The notes under the pieces are model-generated. The model made no database searches, was not told the DNA's origin, and was given only the letters and a program-made list of their open reading frames with translations. Shown here piece after piece: positions 1 to 11,253 of a stretch of 64,000 nucleotides of DNA (positions are counted from its first letter, which is position 1; the number at the start of each line of letters is the position of its first letter). Where the stretch lies: the NCBI GenBank assembly GCA_965644315.1, contig CBFFRQ010000095.1:182014-246013 (forward strand), read 5' to 3'. A program made the position numbers and the translations under genes. Source of the stretch: Caecitellus pseudoparvulus. Its lineage: Eukaryota > Bigyra: Bicosoecida.

Positions 1-307
1 GCCATCCAGCAGGCTGCTCGCGCACATCTATCAACTGGCAAGAGTGAGAACGTGCACGCATCAAACCACCTGAGCGACGAGGCCCCAGACGGAGCAGATC
101 GCGGGCGGTGAAATGTGCTGACCACTGGGCAGTTTCGCGACGTGCTATTCATTGCTAGGGTGAGCTGCAGCACCTTCCAGCTCGTGCGGTCTTGAAGATC
201 CTCAGCTCGCTCAACACACTTGAGGCGAAGGGTGTCCGGCGCTCGCCTAGGTCAGGTGCGACGCCACCCCGCTCCAAAGCAGCTGAGTAGCACACAGTGC
301 AGGCACG
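1..307. other. Window edge with no recognised gene
   Basis: I see no coding region here that resembles a protein. The stretch is moderately GC-rich, without a tandem repeat or tRNA-like T-arm that I could recognise. It lies 3' of the first minus-strand gene, so it may hold that gene's 3' UTR and part of a neighbour outside the window. Confidence 0.4.
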
Positions 308-832
308 TCAGTGGTCACTGGCATCAAGGATGATCTCCAACTCTGCCTTCAGCTGCTCCATCTTCAGGCCGAGACTGCGGGTCAAGTCATCGCGCTGCTC
401 CTGCGGCAGTTTGGCCCGCAGCTCGTCGTACTGCGACAAGACCTGTTGCACTGATTCAATGGCATCTTCAATATCAGACGCATAGTATGATGTGCCTGCG
501 CTGTCATTTGCATCTTCAATGTCCGATCTTGCTTCGATGAACTGTGCAGGGGGCGCGTGGGGCGCGCGGCGTTTCGTCGGGGTTTCGGCCGCTTGCCCTC
601 CACGTCAGCGACGCACGCTGTCTTCCAGCTCCAGCTTGGCGCGGCGCAGCTCATCTGCATCCATGGCCACGATGGTACAGAAAGACTGCGTCAGGGCGCT
701 CGCTGCCACGGGCAGGCCTGGGAGGCTCTGCAGGGGAATCGTGAGTCCAGTCGCGCACACGAGAGCTGGTGTGGTCACCCTGCATGCTGCCACGAAAGCC
801 GCAGCACGTGCGGGAGCCCTGCTCAGCGCCAT
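308..832 (-). CDS. Small coiled-coil protein, three exons, unrecognised
   Basis: Three minus-strand exons (832-779, 727-617, 541-308) join into about 132 residues. The second intron (542-616, 75 nt) is well defined: a GTGCGT donor, a TGCACAG acceptor and continuous frame. The first intron is 728-778, or 728-793 if an earlier in-frame donor is used. The protein opens with a small-residue-rich segment and then becomes acidic and helical, ending in a heptad-like stretch with the motifs YDELRAKLPQEQ and LKMEQLKAELE. No catalytic motif, signal peptide or membrane span is clear. I do not recognise the family; it could be a small subunit of a coiled-coil complex. The start at 832 is the ATG nearest the conserved part; an in-frame TTG lies upstream. 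Confidence 0.6.
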
Positions 833-1028
833 GGTGTAGCAAGCGATTTTTTCTCTGGGCAGCATGTCAAGCTGCTTTTTTCTGCCAGAAATCCGCTGCG
901 CGTGGAGTTTGGCCGTCGAAGACCACTGGACATCAACACACGGCCATTACAGGCGCTTCCCGCGGTTGAGTTTGGGGACTGCCTCGAGCAACACACCGTT
1001 CTCGAACACAGCCACATATTCGGACGGT

Positions 1029-2176
1029 TCAGTCCAAGCTGAATGTGCGGATCGGGTCAGGGCCCTGCTCTTCCTCCACACCTGGGCGCTCAGCCATCCC
1101 TCGCAGACGCCCGGCACGCACGTCGTGGGCTTGGGCCTGCTGCTTCAAACGCTCGTACGCTTGGCGCAGGTGCTGCACGGACAGTGGCGCCTCTTGCATC
1201 GCCTCAGGGGACTGCGCCCGGGCAGCTAGGGGTGGTGGAGGTGGCGGTGTGGCGGGGGAGCGGAGCTTGGAGGGGCCTGTGGGCTGGGCCAGCGGTGGGC
1301 GCGATGATACATCGCGTGGAGGAGCCCGCTCCTCACCGCAGGGCGACAGACGTTTTGCCTTCTCGCGAAGTTTCGCGCCCTCTCCTTTGCGGCGGCATTT
1401 GCGCCGTCGAGGCAGCTGCCGAGAGAGGGCAGGTGCTGCCGCAGCCTGGCGGCTTGAGGCCGCAGGCGGCTTGGCTGGCGCAGTGGAAGAAGATGCGGCA
1501 CTGGGGTGACGGGCCTTGCGCCGCGCAGCTAGGCGCCCGCCGTATCGGCGTGTGGCTGCCTTGGGCGTGGCTGCTTCTGACGTGTGTTGAGCGGGTTTGC
1601 AGCGGGGTTGCGCCAGGCGGCTGGCCTGGGCACGCTGGGAAGCATGTGAAGGGTGGGGGGTGCCACTGCCCTGCACACGCCTGGGTTGGCGTTGCTGGGC
1701 CTGCGCGGCCTCTGCTGGCTGCGGGGGCGCGCTTGGTGACTTCACGCTGCGCCGCAACGCAGCACACTCGGCCTGTGACCGGCTGAGCGCCAGGGACGTA
1801 GCCGCAAGCTCCTCCTTCACATCCCTCAACTCACCCTTCAACTGGAGCACTTGCATCTGCATAGGGCACAGGTGGCAAGGGCTGCTCTGCAGTTGCAAAG
1901 GGAGCGGAAGGCGCTGGTGCAGCTCACGTTTGCGCGTGCCAGGCTTGCTGGGTCTGACAGCTGCGATGACAGGTGCCGCACCATGGACAGCTGGGCAGCC
2001 AACTTGGCGTTCCATGCCTGCTCGTGCTCGTTGATGAGCTGTTTGGCCAGGCGCATCAGGTCTTGCGTGCCCTGAGCCAGCAGGCGTTTCACACTGGCGG
2101 ATTCACGATCAACCGCTCGCTGGCTGCGCTCCAACTGGCGAAACAGAGCAGCAGCTTGGTGAACGGAAGAAGTCAT
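1029..2176 (-). CDS. Coiled-coil protein with basic proline/alanine-rich middle
   Basis: Exon 1 (2176-1928) and exon 2 (1856-1029) join across a 71-nt intron with a GTGAGC donor and ATGCAG acceptor; an earlier in-frame acceptor would give a 41-nt intron. The product is about 358 residues. Residues 1-83 form an amphipathic helix rich in Q, R and L (for example QLINEHEQAWNAKLAAQL), and a second coiled coil follows just after the junction (LKGELRDVKEELAATSLALS). The middle 150 residues are low-complexity, basic and proline/alanine-rich, and a last short helix precedes the acidic tail. I do not recognise it; a centrosomal or cytoskeletal scaffold is possible but unsupported. It is divergent from the FANCI-like gene, with 308 bp between starts. 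Confidence 0.55.
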
Positions 2177-2484
2177 TGTCGTGGACGTACAGGCCAGGGC
2201 TCTTGGTCTGTCCCCGTGGATCCCCGAAAGCGGCGTGGCGTGGAGCTTCAAACAAGCTTGGCTCGCAGTTTACAAGGGGTGCGAGTTGGCGTGCCCGGAG
2301 CAGCCTGTACGCGTGCTTTCCAACGCTTGACAAAACAAACTCCTCCAACGCTTCACCTTAAGGGTCTTGAGCACCGCGGTTGGGACCTTGCTGTTTGTTT
2401 TGACACCTCACGCGTGTCTCCAAGCCAGCACTAGCGTTACGGGTGAAACGCTCCGCTTTTGCTTGCTGCCTGCTTTGCAGCAGC
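2177..2484. promoter_or_regulatory. Divergent intergenic region (308 bp)
   Basis: The region lies between the starts of a minus-strand coiled-coil gene and the plus-strand FANCI-like gene, so it must supply both 5' regions. I see no convincing TATA box. The only feature I note is a locally more AT-rich patch around 2325-2400. A bidirectional promoter is inferred from the arrangement only. Confidence 0.4.
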
Positions 2485-5400
2485 ATGGCGTCGCCCGCTG
2501 ACACCCTAGCGCGCGTGCGCGATGCAAGGCGGTGTACAGACGACGATATGCATGCTCTCGCGGCGGCAGACAGAACCGCCCTTCGTGCAGCGCAAGCGGA
2601 GCTGGTCCTGGACAGCAGAGGGCTGACAGCGCTGAAAGTCATCCTGGCCTCCAAGCCGCCTCTGGCTGTGGCGCGGGACACAGTCACGTGAGGCTGCCGC
2701 GCTGCCTTGTCATACATGCACTGCCCACTCTTCTGCACTCCCCTCGACGAGCACAGGACGATGCTGCAAGCGCTGCTGGCCGGCGAGGGCGCCGTGCCTG
2801 GCCAGGTGACTGGCGTGCTCACCTCCTTCCTGCACGCCGTGGCGGCACCGCACCCACTGGCCAGCATGGCCTTCCACATTGGACAAGACGTCATCCAGGC
2901 CGCCCTGGCACTGCCCAGGCTGGCTGGTGGCGTGCAGGGTGCACCACCCCACACCCCGACCTGGCTCCCACACGGCATTTCGCTGCTGTCCGCTGCGCTG
3001 ACGGCTCTGGACTCACCCGAGGCGCTGCCTGACCCCAGACACGCCGAGGCACTGCCCACTACGGCGGAAACGCTCCGTCTGCACCTTGTGTCTGCGCTGC
3101 TGGGGGGGGGGGCCTCATCCCCTGCGGCGCCCCACCCCGCCGTGCTGCATGCAGTGTTGGAGCTCCTCGCGTCACTAGGCACGAGTGTGCCCCCCTCCAT
3201 GCCGCTGCTCGCTCTGAGCAGTGCCGCCAAGGGGGTGTGTCGTCGGGAGTTCCCCGCCACGGACGTGCCGGGGGTTGTGCACGCTGTACTGACACTGGCC
3301 AGGGCGTGTGCGCCACCAGCGCAAATTGGGCGGGGTGCGCCCAGTTCAGACATGGCAGCGTTGTTGGGAGGGGGCGGCACACGCCAGTCATCTCGAAAAC
3401 AGTCATCCCTCCCTGCACCCGCTGTGCGAGCTGTGACCAAGCACTTGACGCGCCACGCGCTGCAAGTGTGTTGGTGGGTGCTGACGTCACTCGTGAACCG
3501 CCCAGACACACACCCCGCCAGCACCCTACCCCACGCCGCCACAGCCCTCGTAGCCATGGCAGTGGCCTGCCAGCACCAGCCGGCTCTCGCAGGGGCTGCA
3601 GATACCCTGCGGAGCGCCAAGGCAGGCGCCCCACACAGCCCACCACCCCCGACGCCGGGCAAGCCCTATCCAGGCCACAAACTGCTGTCCGCCCCCCGAC
3701 AACTGGACACCATGGCCATCGCGTCAGGACTGATGGGGGGGCGGGAGTCTGTGCAGGCGACCTGCAGGCACATCAGCGCTGCATTGCTGCGCAGTGCAGA
3801 GTCAGCGACCGGCGTGTCGGCGGCGTTGCTGCGAATGTGCAAGTGGTCGGAAGCGGCATGGCACACCTTTGCCCCACCCCTGACGCAGGTGGCGCTGAGC
3901 CTGCTCAGCCACCGACCGGCACCTTCTTCCCTGGCTTCAGCACGGGGCTCTCAACCAGGCGTCGGCGACATCGTGCTGCCAGCGCACATGGAGTGGTGGG
4001 CGCGGCAACCCGCGAAACGCCTGACAGTGGGCGCAAGCCTCGGAGCGAAGGGTACACCGCCGTGCCCCCCTGCGACGGCTCTGCCCACCTGGGCACTTCC
4101 CTGGCTTGCTGCCGCACAGGGCAGCGGGGACGCGCTGGTGCCGTGGGATGGCCTGGCCTGGGATGGGGCGGCAGCAGGGTGGGGTGTGGCCGGTAGCGGC
4201 GATACGTCGCCGGAAGAGTGGTGCCAAGCACTGGCAAGCCGGGCACGCACAGCACTCCAGGGACATAGGCGGTCATGGATGGGTACTGGGGGAGTGCAGG
4301 GAGAAGGTGGTGCGGACGAGGTGGGCCAGCCTGGGCCGGGTGCCGTGGGGCTCGGGGTGACGGACGTGCCCGCTGGCCACTTCCCTATGCTGGGACTGTC
4401 CCAAGCCCAGGAAGCCGCTCCACAAGCATTCCTGCACGTGTCAGCGACAGCTCAGGCCCAAGCGCCTTGGTTGCGGTGTGCCGCCTTCGGCAGCACCATG
4501 CTCCATCGTCTTGTGCTGGGTGCACCCGCCACTGCGGAAAGCGCTCTGAGCGGAATCCTCACCAGTGTGTCCGCAGGCAAGCCCGGCTGCCCAGAGCAAG
4601 TCGTGACGCTGGCAAGCATACTCAGACAAGCCCCGCTCGCCATTCTCGGCGGCAGCAGTGCCGACGTGCTGCCTGCACAGCAAGGCGTTGCATTGAGCTT
4701 GTCCCAGGCGCTGCCGCCGTCCCACACCGTGGCGCAATCGCAAGGGGCGCTGGCGACCCCCGCAGCGGCCAGCCGTATCGCAGAGCAGCTCATGCACATG
4801 GTAGAGCTTGCACTGCAGCAGACACCCGATGTCTGTGCCGCCCTCACAGGCGCGTTGGCGCCGATGCTGGAGCTTGGCTTGCACTCTGCAACCCTGGCAA
4901 CTGGGGCAGCTGCAGCGGGCGGGGCAAGCTTCCCAGCCGGTCGCAGCGGCGCCGCAGAGCTCGCGCGCAGCGTTTTGGATAGGTTTGACCTGTTGACGCG
5001 CAAGGCGGGAGTGCACCGCAGCGCCCTGCTGCGCGTGAACGCTGTGCAGTGCACTCACCTCCGCCTGCGCTGCCTGCTCGGGTGCGCCATGCAGCAGGCA
5101 GCTCATGCGGCAGGTGCACTTCAAACGTCTCAGGACGGCATCGATTTTGCGTCCAGTCAGGCTGTGTCTCTCTCTCGGCCACCCTGGTTGGCTGCTGCCG
5201 CGCTGGAGTCCGCTGGTGTGCTGCAGCGTTCAGCTGCCCAGCAACTGCATGTGCGCGTGGCTGTGCACGACGGAGTCGTGGCGCTCGCCCTCGACATTGC
5301 CAGTGCAGCTCGACGCATTTCCAGCGAGGGCGCTGCGGGTCTGTCCCGAGGCAGCATCCCTCTCCTGGCTTGCATTGTGACACACCTGGACGCTGTGGTT

Positions 5401-8400
5401 GCTGCACGCTTGCTGCCGTGCGCACCGGCCTTGCGCAAGGGCAGCCGGGGGCCCAGGACCAGAACAGTCGTGCATGGCATGGAAGGCACAGTGGACACCA
5501 CCCCTCGCCCGCTGGACGTGGGGGGCGCCGTGTCTGCCACGGGCACTGTCATGGAGCCCCTGCCTAGCCTGCTGCGCGCGGCGTTTGCAGTGGCCTGTGC
5601 TGTGGAGAGCCTCATTGACGCCTGTGCCCACGGCGGCATGTGCAGCCTAGACTGTGTCGCGCGCGAGTCTTCCATTGCTGACGCCTTGCAGGAGCCAGGG
5701 GCCGGAGCCGGCTCCCCCGGCAAGCGCCAGCGCAGCCTGGCCGACGAGCTTGGCGCAACCAGGCAGCACAGCCCTGCTCTGCGTGGCCTGGGCCTGACGT
5801 CCATCGTCTGTAGCCAGCAGGCTCTGCTGGGTCTTGCCCGCTCCGTGGCGGCCGCATCCCTGGAGGGTGTCGGCGCCCCAACTCCGCACTCGTGCCCGCC
5901 AACTCACGTACCGCCCAGCACGCGACCTACCACCCTGGCCCCCATGCGGGCCCGCTCGGAGCTCATGTTCGCCACGTCTGCCGCCTTACTGGACGGCGTG
6001 TTCATGCTTCTTGCACGCGTGGCCGGTGGCGTGAAGAAGCTTGCTCGGGCGCCTGCCCTGCTGCCTGTAGTGGGCGGCCTGCTTGGCCACCACTCCGCTG
6101 CGGCTGCAGCCGCAGCGGAGTGCAAGGCCAGCTTCACAAAGAAGTCGAAGGCTAGCAAGGCCCAGCGGGGGACGGGCAGTGGGGTAGGCTCCGACGCTGA
6201 CAGTGTCGGAACACGCCCCACCGCTGCAGCTGACGAGGTTGCCTCAATTGCTTCAGCACGGACAGGGGCCACAACCAGCAGTGCAGGGGCGCCAGAAGGC
6301 GGCTGCAGCCTGCCACTTTCATGCCAAGTGCTGCACCCTGCGACAGTCCTTGGACTGCTGCAGAGCGACGTGCTCGCGTCCCCCGCCGCGAGGCAGGCTA
6401 GCTTGGCGTCTGCTGGCGACGGGCTCATGCCACTGCGATTGGCCATGGCCGCCCTCCAGGCGCATGTGGATGCACGGAGCAGGAACACTGACTCCACTCT
6501 GCAGGCCTGCACTGCTGTTGGGCCATTGAGTGCGCCCGAGTTGGACTGTGCGGACGCGTTGCTGCGCCGCACATGCCAAACTGCTCTGCGGCATGAGTCC
6601 ATCCTATTGGAGGCTGCGTTCTGGCAGCCAGCCCACTTGGATGCCAGGCATGCAACCCATACGTCCCTGGTGTGTGCCGCGGGTGTCCCTGGCCTGCACG
6701 CTGCCTGGGCCTCAGCGGTTGCGGGGGACGCCGCGAGCCAATCTCCGCTCCCAGCATCGTCGCCTTTGGAGCCCTCGCAGCCTGCTGTGCTGCTCACGGC
6801 GTCTGCGTGGACGGCATGCCACATCATGCCAGTGCTGGAGCTGGGGCAGGAGTCGGCGTGGTCCATCCTCAGCCTGGCCCTTGAAGTCGAACAGGCACGC
6901 GCAGTGTCAGCATGTGAAGCGGCGCTCGTCAGCACTGCCTTGCTGGCCTGCGCCCACTGCAGCATTGCATCCGTGACCCAGCACCCTGAAGGTCAAACGC
7001 CTTCCAAGCGCCCGCGACTGCTTCCGGATTCCCTGGAGGACAGCCTGAGCGCCCCGCCGTCACATGCCAGCGGCGCGGCTCCCTCCGATTGGCCTGAGCA
7101 GTCCATCACAGCGACACTGCTACGCAGCGCACAGAGACTGCTGTCCAAGGCCCAAAGCGGCCTGCTGGACAAGCAGGCGACAACTGTCAGCATGGCGGTG
7201 GCGGGGCTGGCCGGACTGCAGGCGTGTGCCGTGTGCCCTGCCGTGGCGCAAGCTCGAGCAGACCTGCTGGCGGAGCTGGCAGAGGCGGGCGAGCACGCCG
7301 CACCCGGGTCATCGACGCCCTCACAAAGCACGCAAGGGGTGCGGGCTGCCGCCCCCCACCTCCTCTCCCACCTCACCACGCAGACCTTGCTGCGCATGCT
7401 GGCGAGCTGGGCACACACGCAGCAGGAAGTCAGCGCCTGCAAGGCTCCGCAGGCCTCTCAAGCGGCAGAGCAAGCACTGGGAGCGATGTGGGAAGCCCCG
7501 CTGGGGTACGCCATCCGCGTCGCGAGGCGGTCCTGCCACAAGTGGGTGGTGGACGCTGACGCGCCAGAGAGTCTGTCCTTCCTGGAAACTGCCACACCCA
7601 AGGTGCCCGTGGCCCTGTCAACACCCGAGCTGCTGTCCGCCATTCTGGAGGCGATCAAGTCTTGCTGCGGCCATTTGCACACGCGCGTTTTGCAAGGGCT
7701 CCAGGAGGTGCAGCGTGGGGCGAGCGTGCGCGGCCTGCACTCCCTCGTGCAGCATGCAGGTCGCATGGAGCTCGCCGGGCAAGGCGAACGACTGTGCCCT
7801 TGGAGTGAGAGCTTTGAAGAGGGCACGCAGAGCGCAGCGCAGGACGACTTGTGCTTGGAACTGACTGTGCTGGTCGTGTATTGCGCTGCCATCACACGCG
7901 TGCAGATGCCGTGGCAGCAGTTCCAGTTGCTGTTGGGCGCCATCGGGGAGGCATACGCCGCAGCCCACGACCTGGTTGTCTCGGTGCAGTATCTCATGGT
8001 TGCTAGCCAGGAGTTCTACATCCCCGAGGCCATCCTCGCCCTGCTCCGCACGCTGTATCGTGTGCTGCAGCCCATCGTCTTCCAGGTGCTCCCAGCCGAC
8101 CAGGTGAACCAGAGCCGGACTGCCGCCAAGTCCCTGCACCGCAGCTCTGCGCAGGAGGGCGGAAAGGCAGATGCCACGGCAGCTCGCATCCAGAAGCGCA
8201 TGAAGGCGCGGGCGGACTCTGAGCGCCGTATCGTCCCTCGCCTCATCGCGCACATGGCAAAGCTGGATTCCGTTGCAGTTGACTTGGCCACGGCAGTGTA
8301 CATCGCCCAGCACGACGGCCGCGCGCCGCCCAAAGACGACGCCCAGGGCGCGCGCGTCGTGGCATTTGCATTTGGAGACTGGTTCAAGCGCGCGGTGAAC

Positions 8401-8520
8401 CGCGACTTCCGCCTCAAGCTGGATGAAATTCGCACTGCCGTCTCTGCAGCACACCCCCAAGCTTCCGCGAGCACGGGCGCCACAGGGTCCGTCATTCCCC
8501 CTTCTGGAGCATTTGACTGA
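2485..8520 (+). CDS. FANCI: FANCI-like DNA-repair alpha-solenoid protein
   Basis: A 69-nt intron (2688-2756, phase 2) joins exon 1 to a long exon, giving about 1988 residues of almost purely helical, alanine/leucine-rich solenoid. The C-terminus matches the end of animal FANCI by pattern: an alanine-rich helix (ATAARIQKRMKARADSE), a proline/isoleucine helix (RIVPRLIAHMAKLDS) and then the signature-like AVNRDFRLKLDEI, which corresponds to STSRDFKIK in human FANCI (from memory). The preceding helices (LVVYCAAITRVQMPW onward) also align by order. FANCI pairs with FANCD2, is mono-ubiquitinated and clamps DNA at interstrand crosslinks. The protein is longer than human FANCI (1328 aa) because of several low-complexity insertions. 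I could not locate the ubiquitinated lysine with confidence. The start at 2485 is the first ATG in frame. Confidence 0.65.
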
Positions 8521-8656
8521 CACCTGAAATGCAAGTGCCAGTGGAGTTCTCCCCCATTTATGCAGTGCTGGCACTGAGCGATGCTGTTGAGGAGATTGAT
8601 GGCGGCGTGTGAGCCTGCACAACGGCGTTTCTCCCACGCTACCTGGCACACAGGCC

Positions 8657-11237
8657 ATGTCGCAGCTGATTCGAATTGAAGAAAGCGCTCATGTGAGCGA
8701 AGGCTTGATGTATCTCGTGTGCAGGGGCACGGTGTTTCACCTTGCACTCCCAACCCCTGTTTCAGGCCGGCGTGCCGGGTGCGGCTGCGTCGTTGGAGCT
8801 GGAAACGCAGCACGGTCAGCCTGCCTCTGGCAGCTACCCAGGGCGGCGCTACCGCGTTGACGAAGAAGCGGAGGGTGAGTTGATGAGCTGGGAGGGATCG
8901 CTTTGTCATGAATTGCAGCCTGCTGGCGGGATCGTCGTGTGCTTGGCTGGCAGGCAACGAAGTGGCAAGTCCAGCCTGCTCAACCACCTGGCGGAATCTC
9001 TGCAACGAGAGCCGGCGCAGTCAGAGGCAGGAACTCCCAGCGCAGAGAGCAAAGAGGCTGCATGCCGGACTAGGCAGTGCTTTTCTGTGGGGCATTCCCA
9101 CGATGCATGCACCCATGGTGTGTGGGTGTGTCCGACGCCGGCTGGTGTGGTGCTGGGCGATGTTGAGGGAACCGACTCTGTGACGCATCCCTCTCAGGCT
9201 CTATTTTTCTCGGCAGCAGCTGTGCTCTTGTCTGACGTATTTCTGTACCAAAGCTCGACAACCCTCACGCGCAGCACGCTGGACGAGTTTGCCAGCATCG
9301 CTGTGCTGGCGGCACGGGTTGGCGGCGGGTCCGACGCACACCTGCCAAAGCCGGCCTTGCTGTGGCTCGTGCGGGATGACCACCTTGACGGGACTTGCCA
9401 GCACGTGCTAGAGGCGCTGCGCTCCCTCCCAGACAAGGTCGGACGAGCTGTCAGCGAGGCGTTCTGCTCGGTTGATGTCGCCACGTTGCCCCACCCGGGC
9501 CAGGTGCGGCACGGCCAACACTCCTTCCTCCAAACAACATCGCAAGGCTACAAACAGGCGGTCGGTGCTCTTGCTGACAGGCTGGTGCGCCTTCGGGCTG
9601 ACAGCGAACGAAGGCAGTGGAGGGAAGACAGGGGATTGGGGCTGGACCAGTCCTTGGCTGGTCTTGCCGGGCTGGTGGCACGGTTCAATGCTGGAGGGGA
9701 AGTGTTCCGGGCAGTGGAGAGCATCCCGCCGTACTCCGAGCTACTGCAGGAAGCCCTGGCGGGGCGCCTCTTGCGCCAAGCGTGTCACCTCTACTGTACC
9801 GAGATGCAGGGGAGGTTGAGGGCCATGACTGCGCTGGGCCAGCTGGAAGGTGGCACTGCGCTGTGGCGCGCTCACGAGGAATGTGTAGGTCTGGCCGAGC
9901 AATATGTCCAATGTCAGTGCCATGAGAGCCCTGCAGTGGCCTCTGCAACCGACTCCATTGCTTCCTTTTCCAGCGACGTGTGCAAGGAGTTGCAAAGCCA
10001 GCTGATACAAACTGAGCGGACTGTGACAGCGAGGGGCGAGATCGTCACTCGGGTTGTGGGCGGCCACCTCTCGAACTTTGTGCGGCAGCTTGCCACATGC
10101 AGGGATGCCCAACAGGCCCACAACAGAGAGCGGGCATTGCAAGACCTGTCAGTGTGCTTGGCCAAGCGTGGGGCAACTGGCTGTGCGGACTGGGCAGAGG
10201 CCTGGGCTGGTCGAGCTGGCACCGCGTTCGTCGCTGTATCGGTGGCTGAGCACCTCGTCGCGCGCCAGCAATCGGCTTGCCAAGAAGCTATGGAAGCTCT
10301 GCACAATGCCTTGACACGGGCCCTCTTGGACGCGTCCGCAAGGATGGAAAAGCTGGAGGCAAGCGCGGTGGAGCTTGCTGAGGCGACGCTCGAACGAGCT
10401 CGGGCGGCATCGCGTGCTCAGATGTCTGCGATGAGGAGGCAGCTTGCCAGGACATGCGCAGCACGGCAGGCAGAGACTGAAGCGCGCCTAGGAGCTCTTG
10501 ATTCGGCGATCCACCAGCTGGAAGGCAGGGCCTTGGGTCGGTACAGAGCACAAGCCAAAGCGCTGCAGCAAGCGGTGCACATCCTTGGACGACAAGAAGC
10601 TGCCCAATTGCGCATGGCCCACTCCCTCGCTGCCACCGTTCGGCGGCTTGAAAGCATGAAGTACGCCATGTCTGTCCAGGCAAACAAGGTCGCCCAGCAG
10701 CTCCAGCGCTTGCACCGCCAGGCTCTGCAAGTGACCGCCAGCCTCCGACAGAGCGTGTTGGACGAAGGCCGAGCAACCCTGCAGCTCGTGCGAGCGGTCA
10801 CTGCACAGGTGGAGGGGCGACTCCGCTCTTGTGTGCAAGCGCAGCGGCTGAACAGGACAGGGGTCCTTGCGTTGATTAAGACAGTGCTCCAGCAAGGCGA
10901 GCTGCTACGGGAAGTTGCATCTGCTGCGACTTCCCGGTTTCAACCCACGGCCAAGCCCCGCGCTGAGTCCACGCTGCGGGTTTCAGCACAGCAGCCGGCA
11001 CACGAAACGCTCGAGACTCTGCAAGTCATGGGCAGAGCAATTGCATTCGCTATGTCCACTGCCGAGCACGCCTTGGCAGCGGCTGAAGACAGCGCCCAGC
11101 AAAGTGTGGCAGCTAGGGGTGCGGCGGTCGAGACTCGGGAGTCCCTGCGGCGCGCAGCTATAGCGCTGCGAAGCCGCATTGATGATGTCTGGCATGCACT
11201 ACAAGACACCGTCGTGGTGCTGCAGCCCGGTGTGTAG
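8657..11237 (+). CDS. Guanylate-binding-protein-like large GTPase
   Basis: Exon 1 (8657-8692) is joined to exon 2 (8766-11237) by a 73-nt GTGAGC intron, giving about 835 residues. The N-terminal third is a GBP/atlastin-type GTPase domain. It has a P-loop (GRQRSGKSS), a switch with the GBP-type CTHGVWV, a G3-like DVEGT and the RD-type guanine-specificity motif in LVRDDHLDG. The remaining 550 residues are long helices and coiled coil, as in GBP effector domains. Family members are dynamin-related and self-assemble on membranes; in animals they act in pathogen defence and in atlastins in ER fusion. No C-terminal prenylation box or membrane span is evident, so the membrane target is unknown. It ends 16 bp from the convergent RabGAP gene. 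Confidence 0.8.
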
Positions 11238-11253
11238 GGAGTGCACCTACCGC

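Noticed and set aside
2358-3662. Minus-strand open frame of 434 codons under the FANCI-like gene
   Set aside because: It lies antisense to a coding exon and has low-complexity Ser/Ala/Arg composition; similar shadows occur under most genes here because of high GC.
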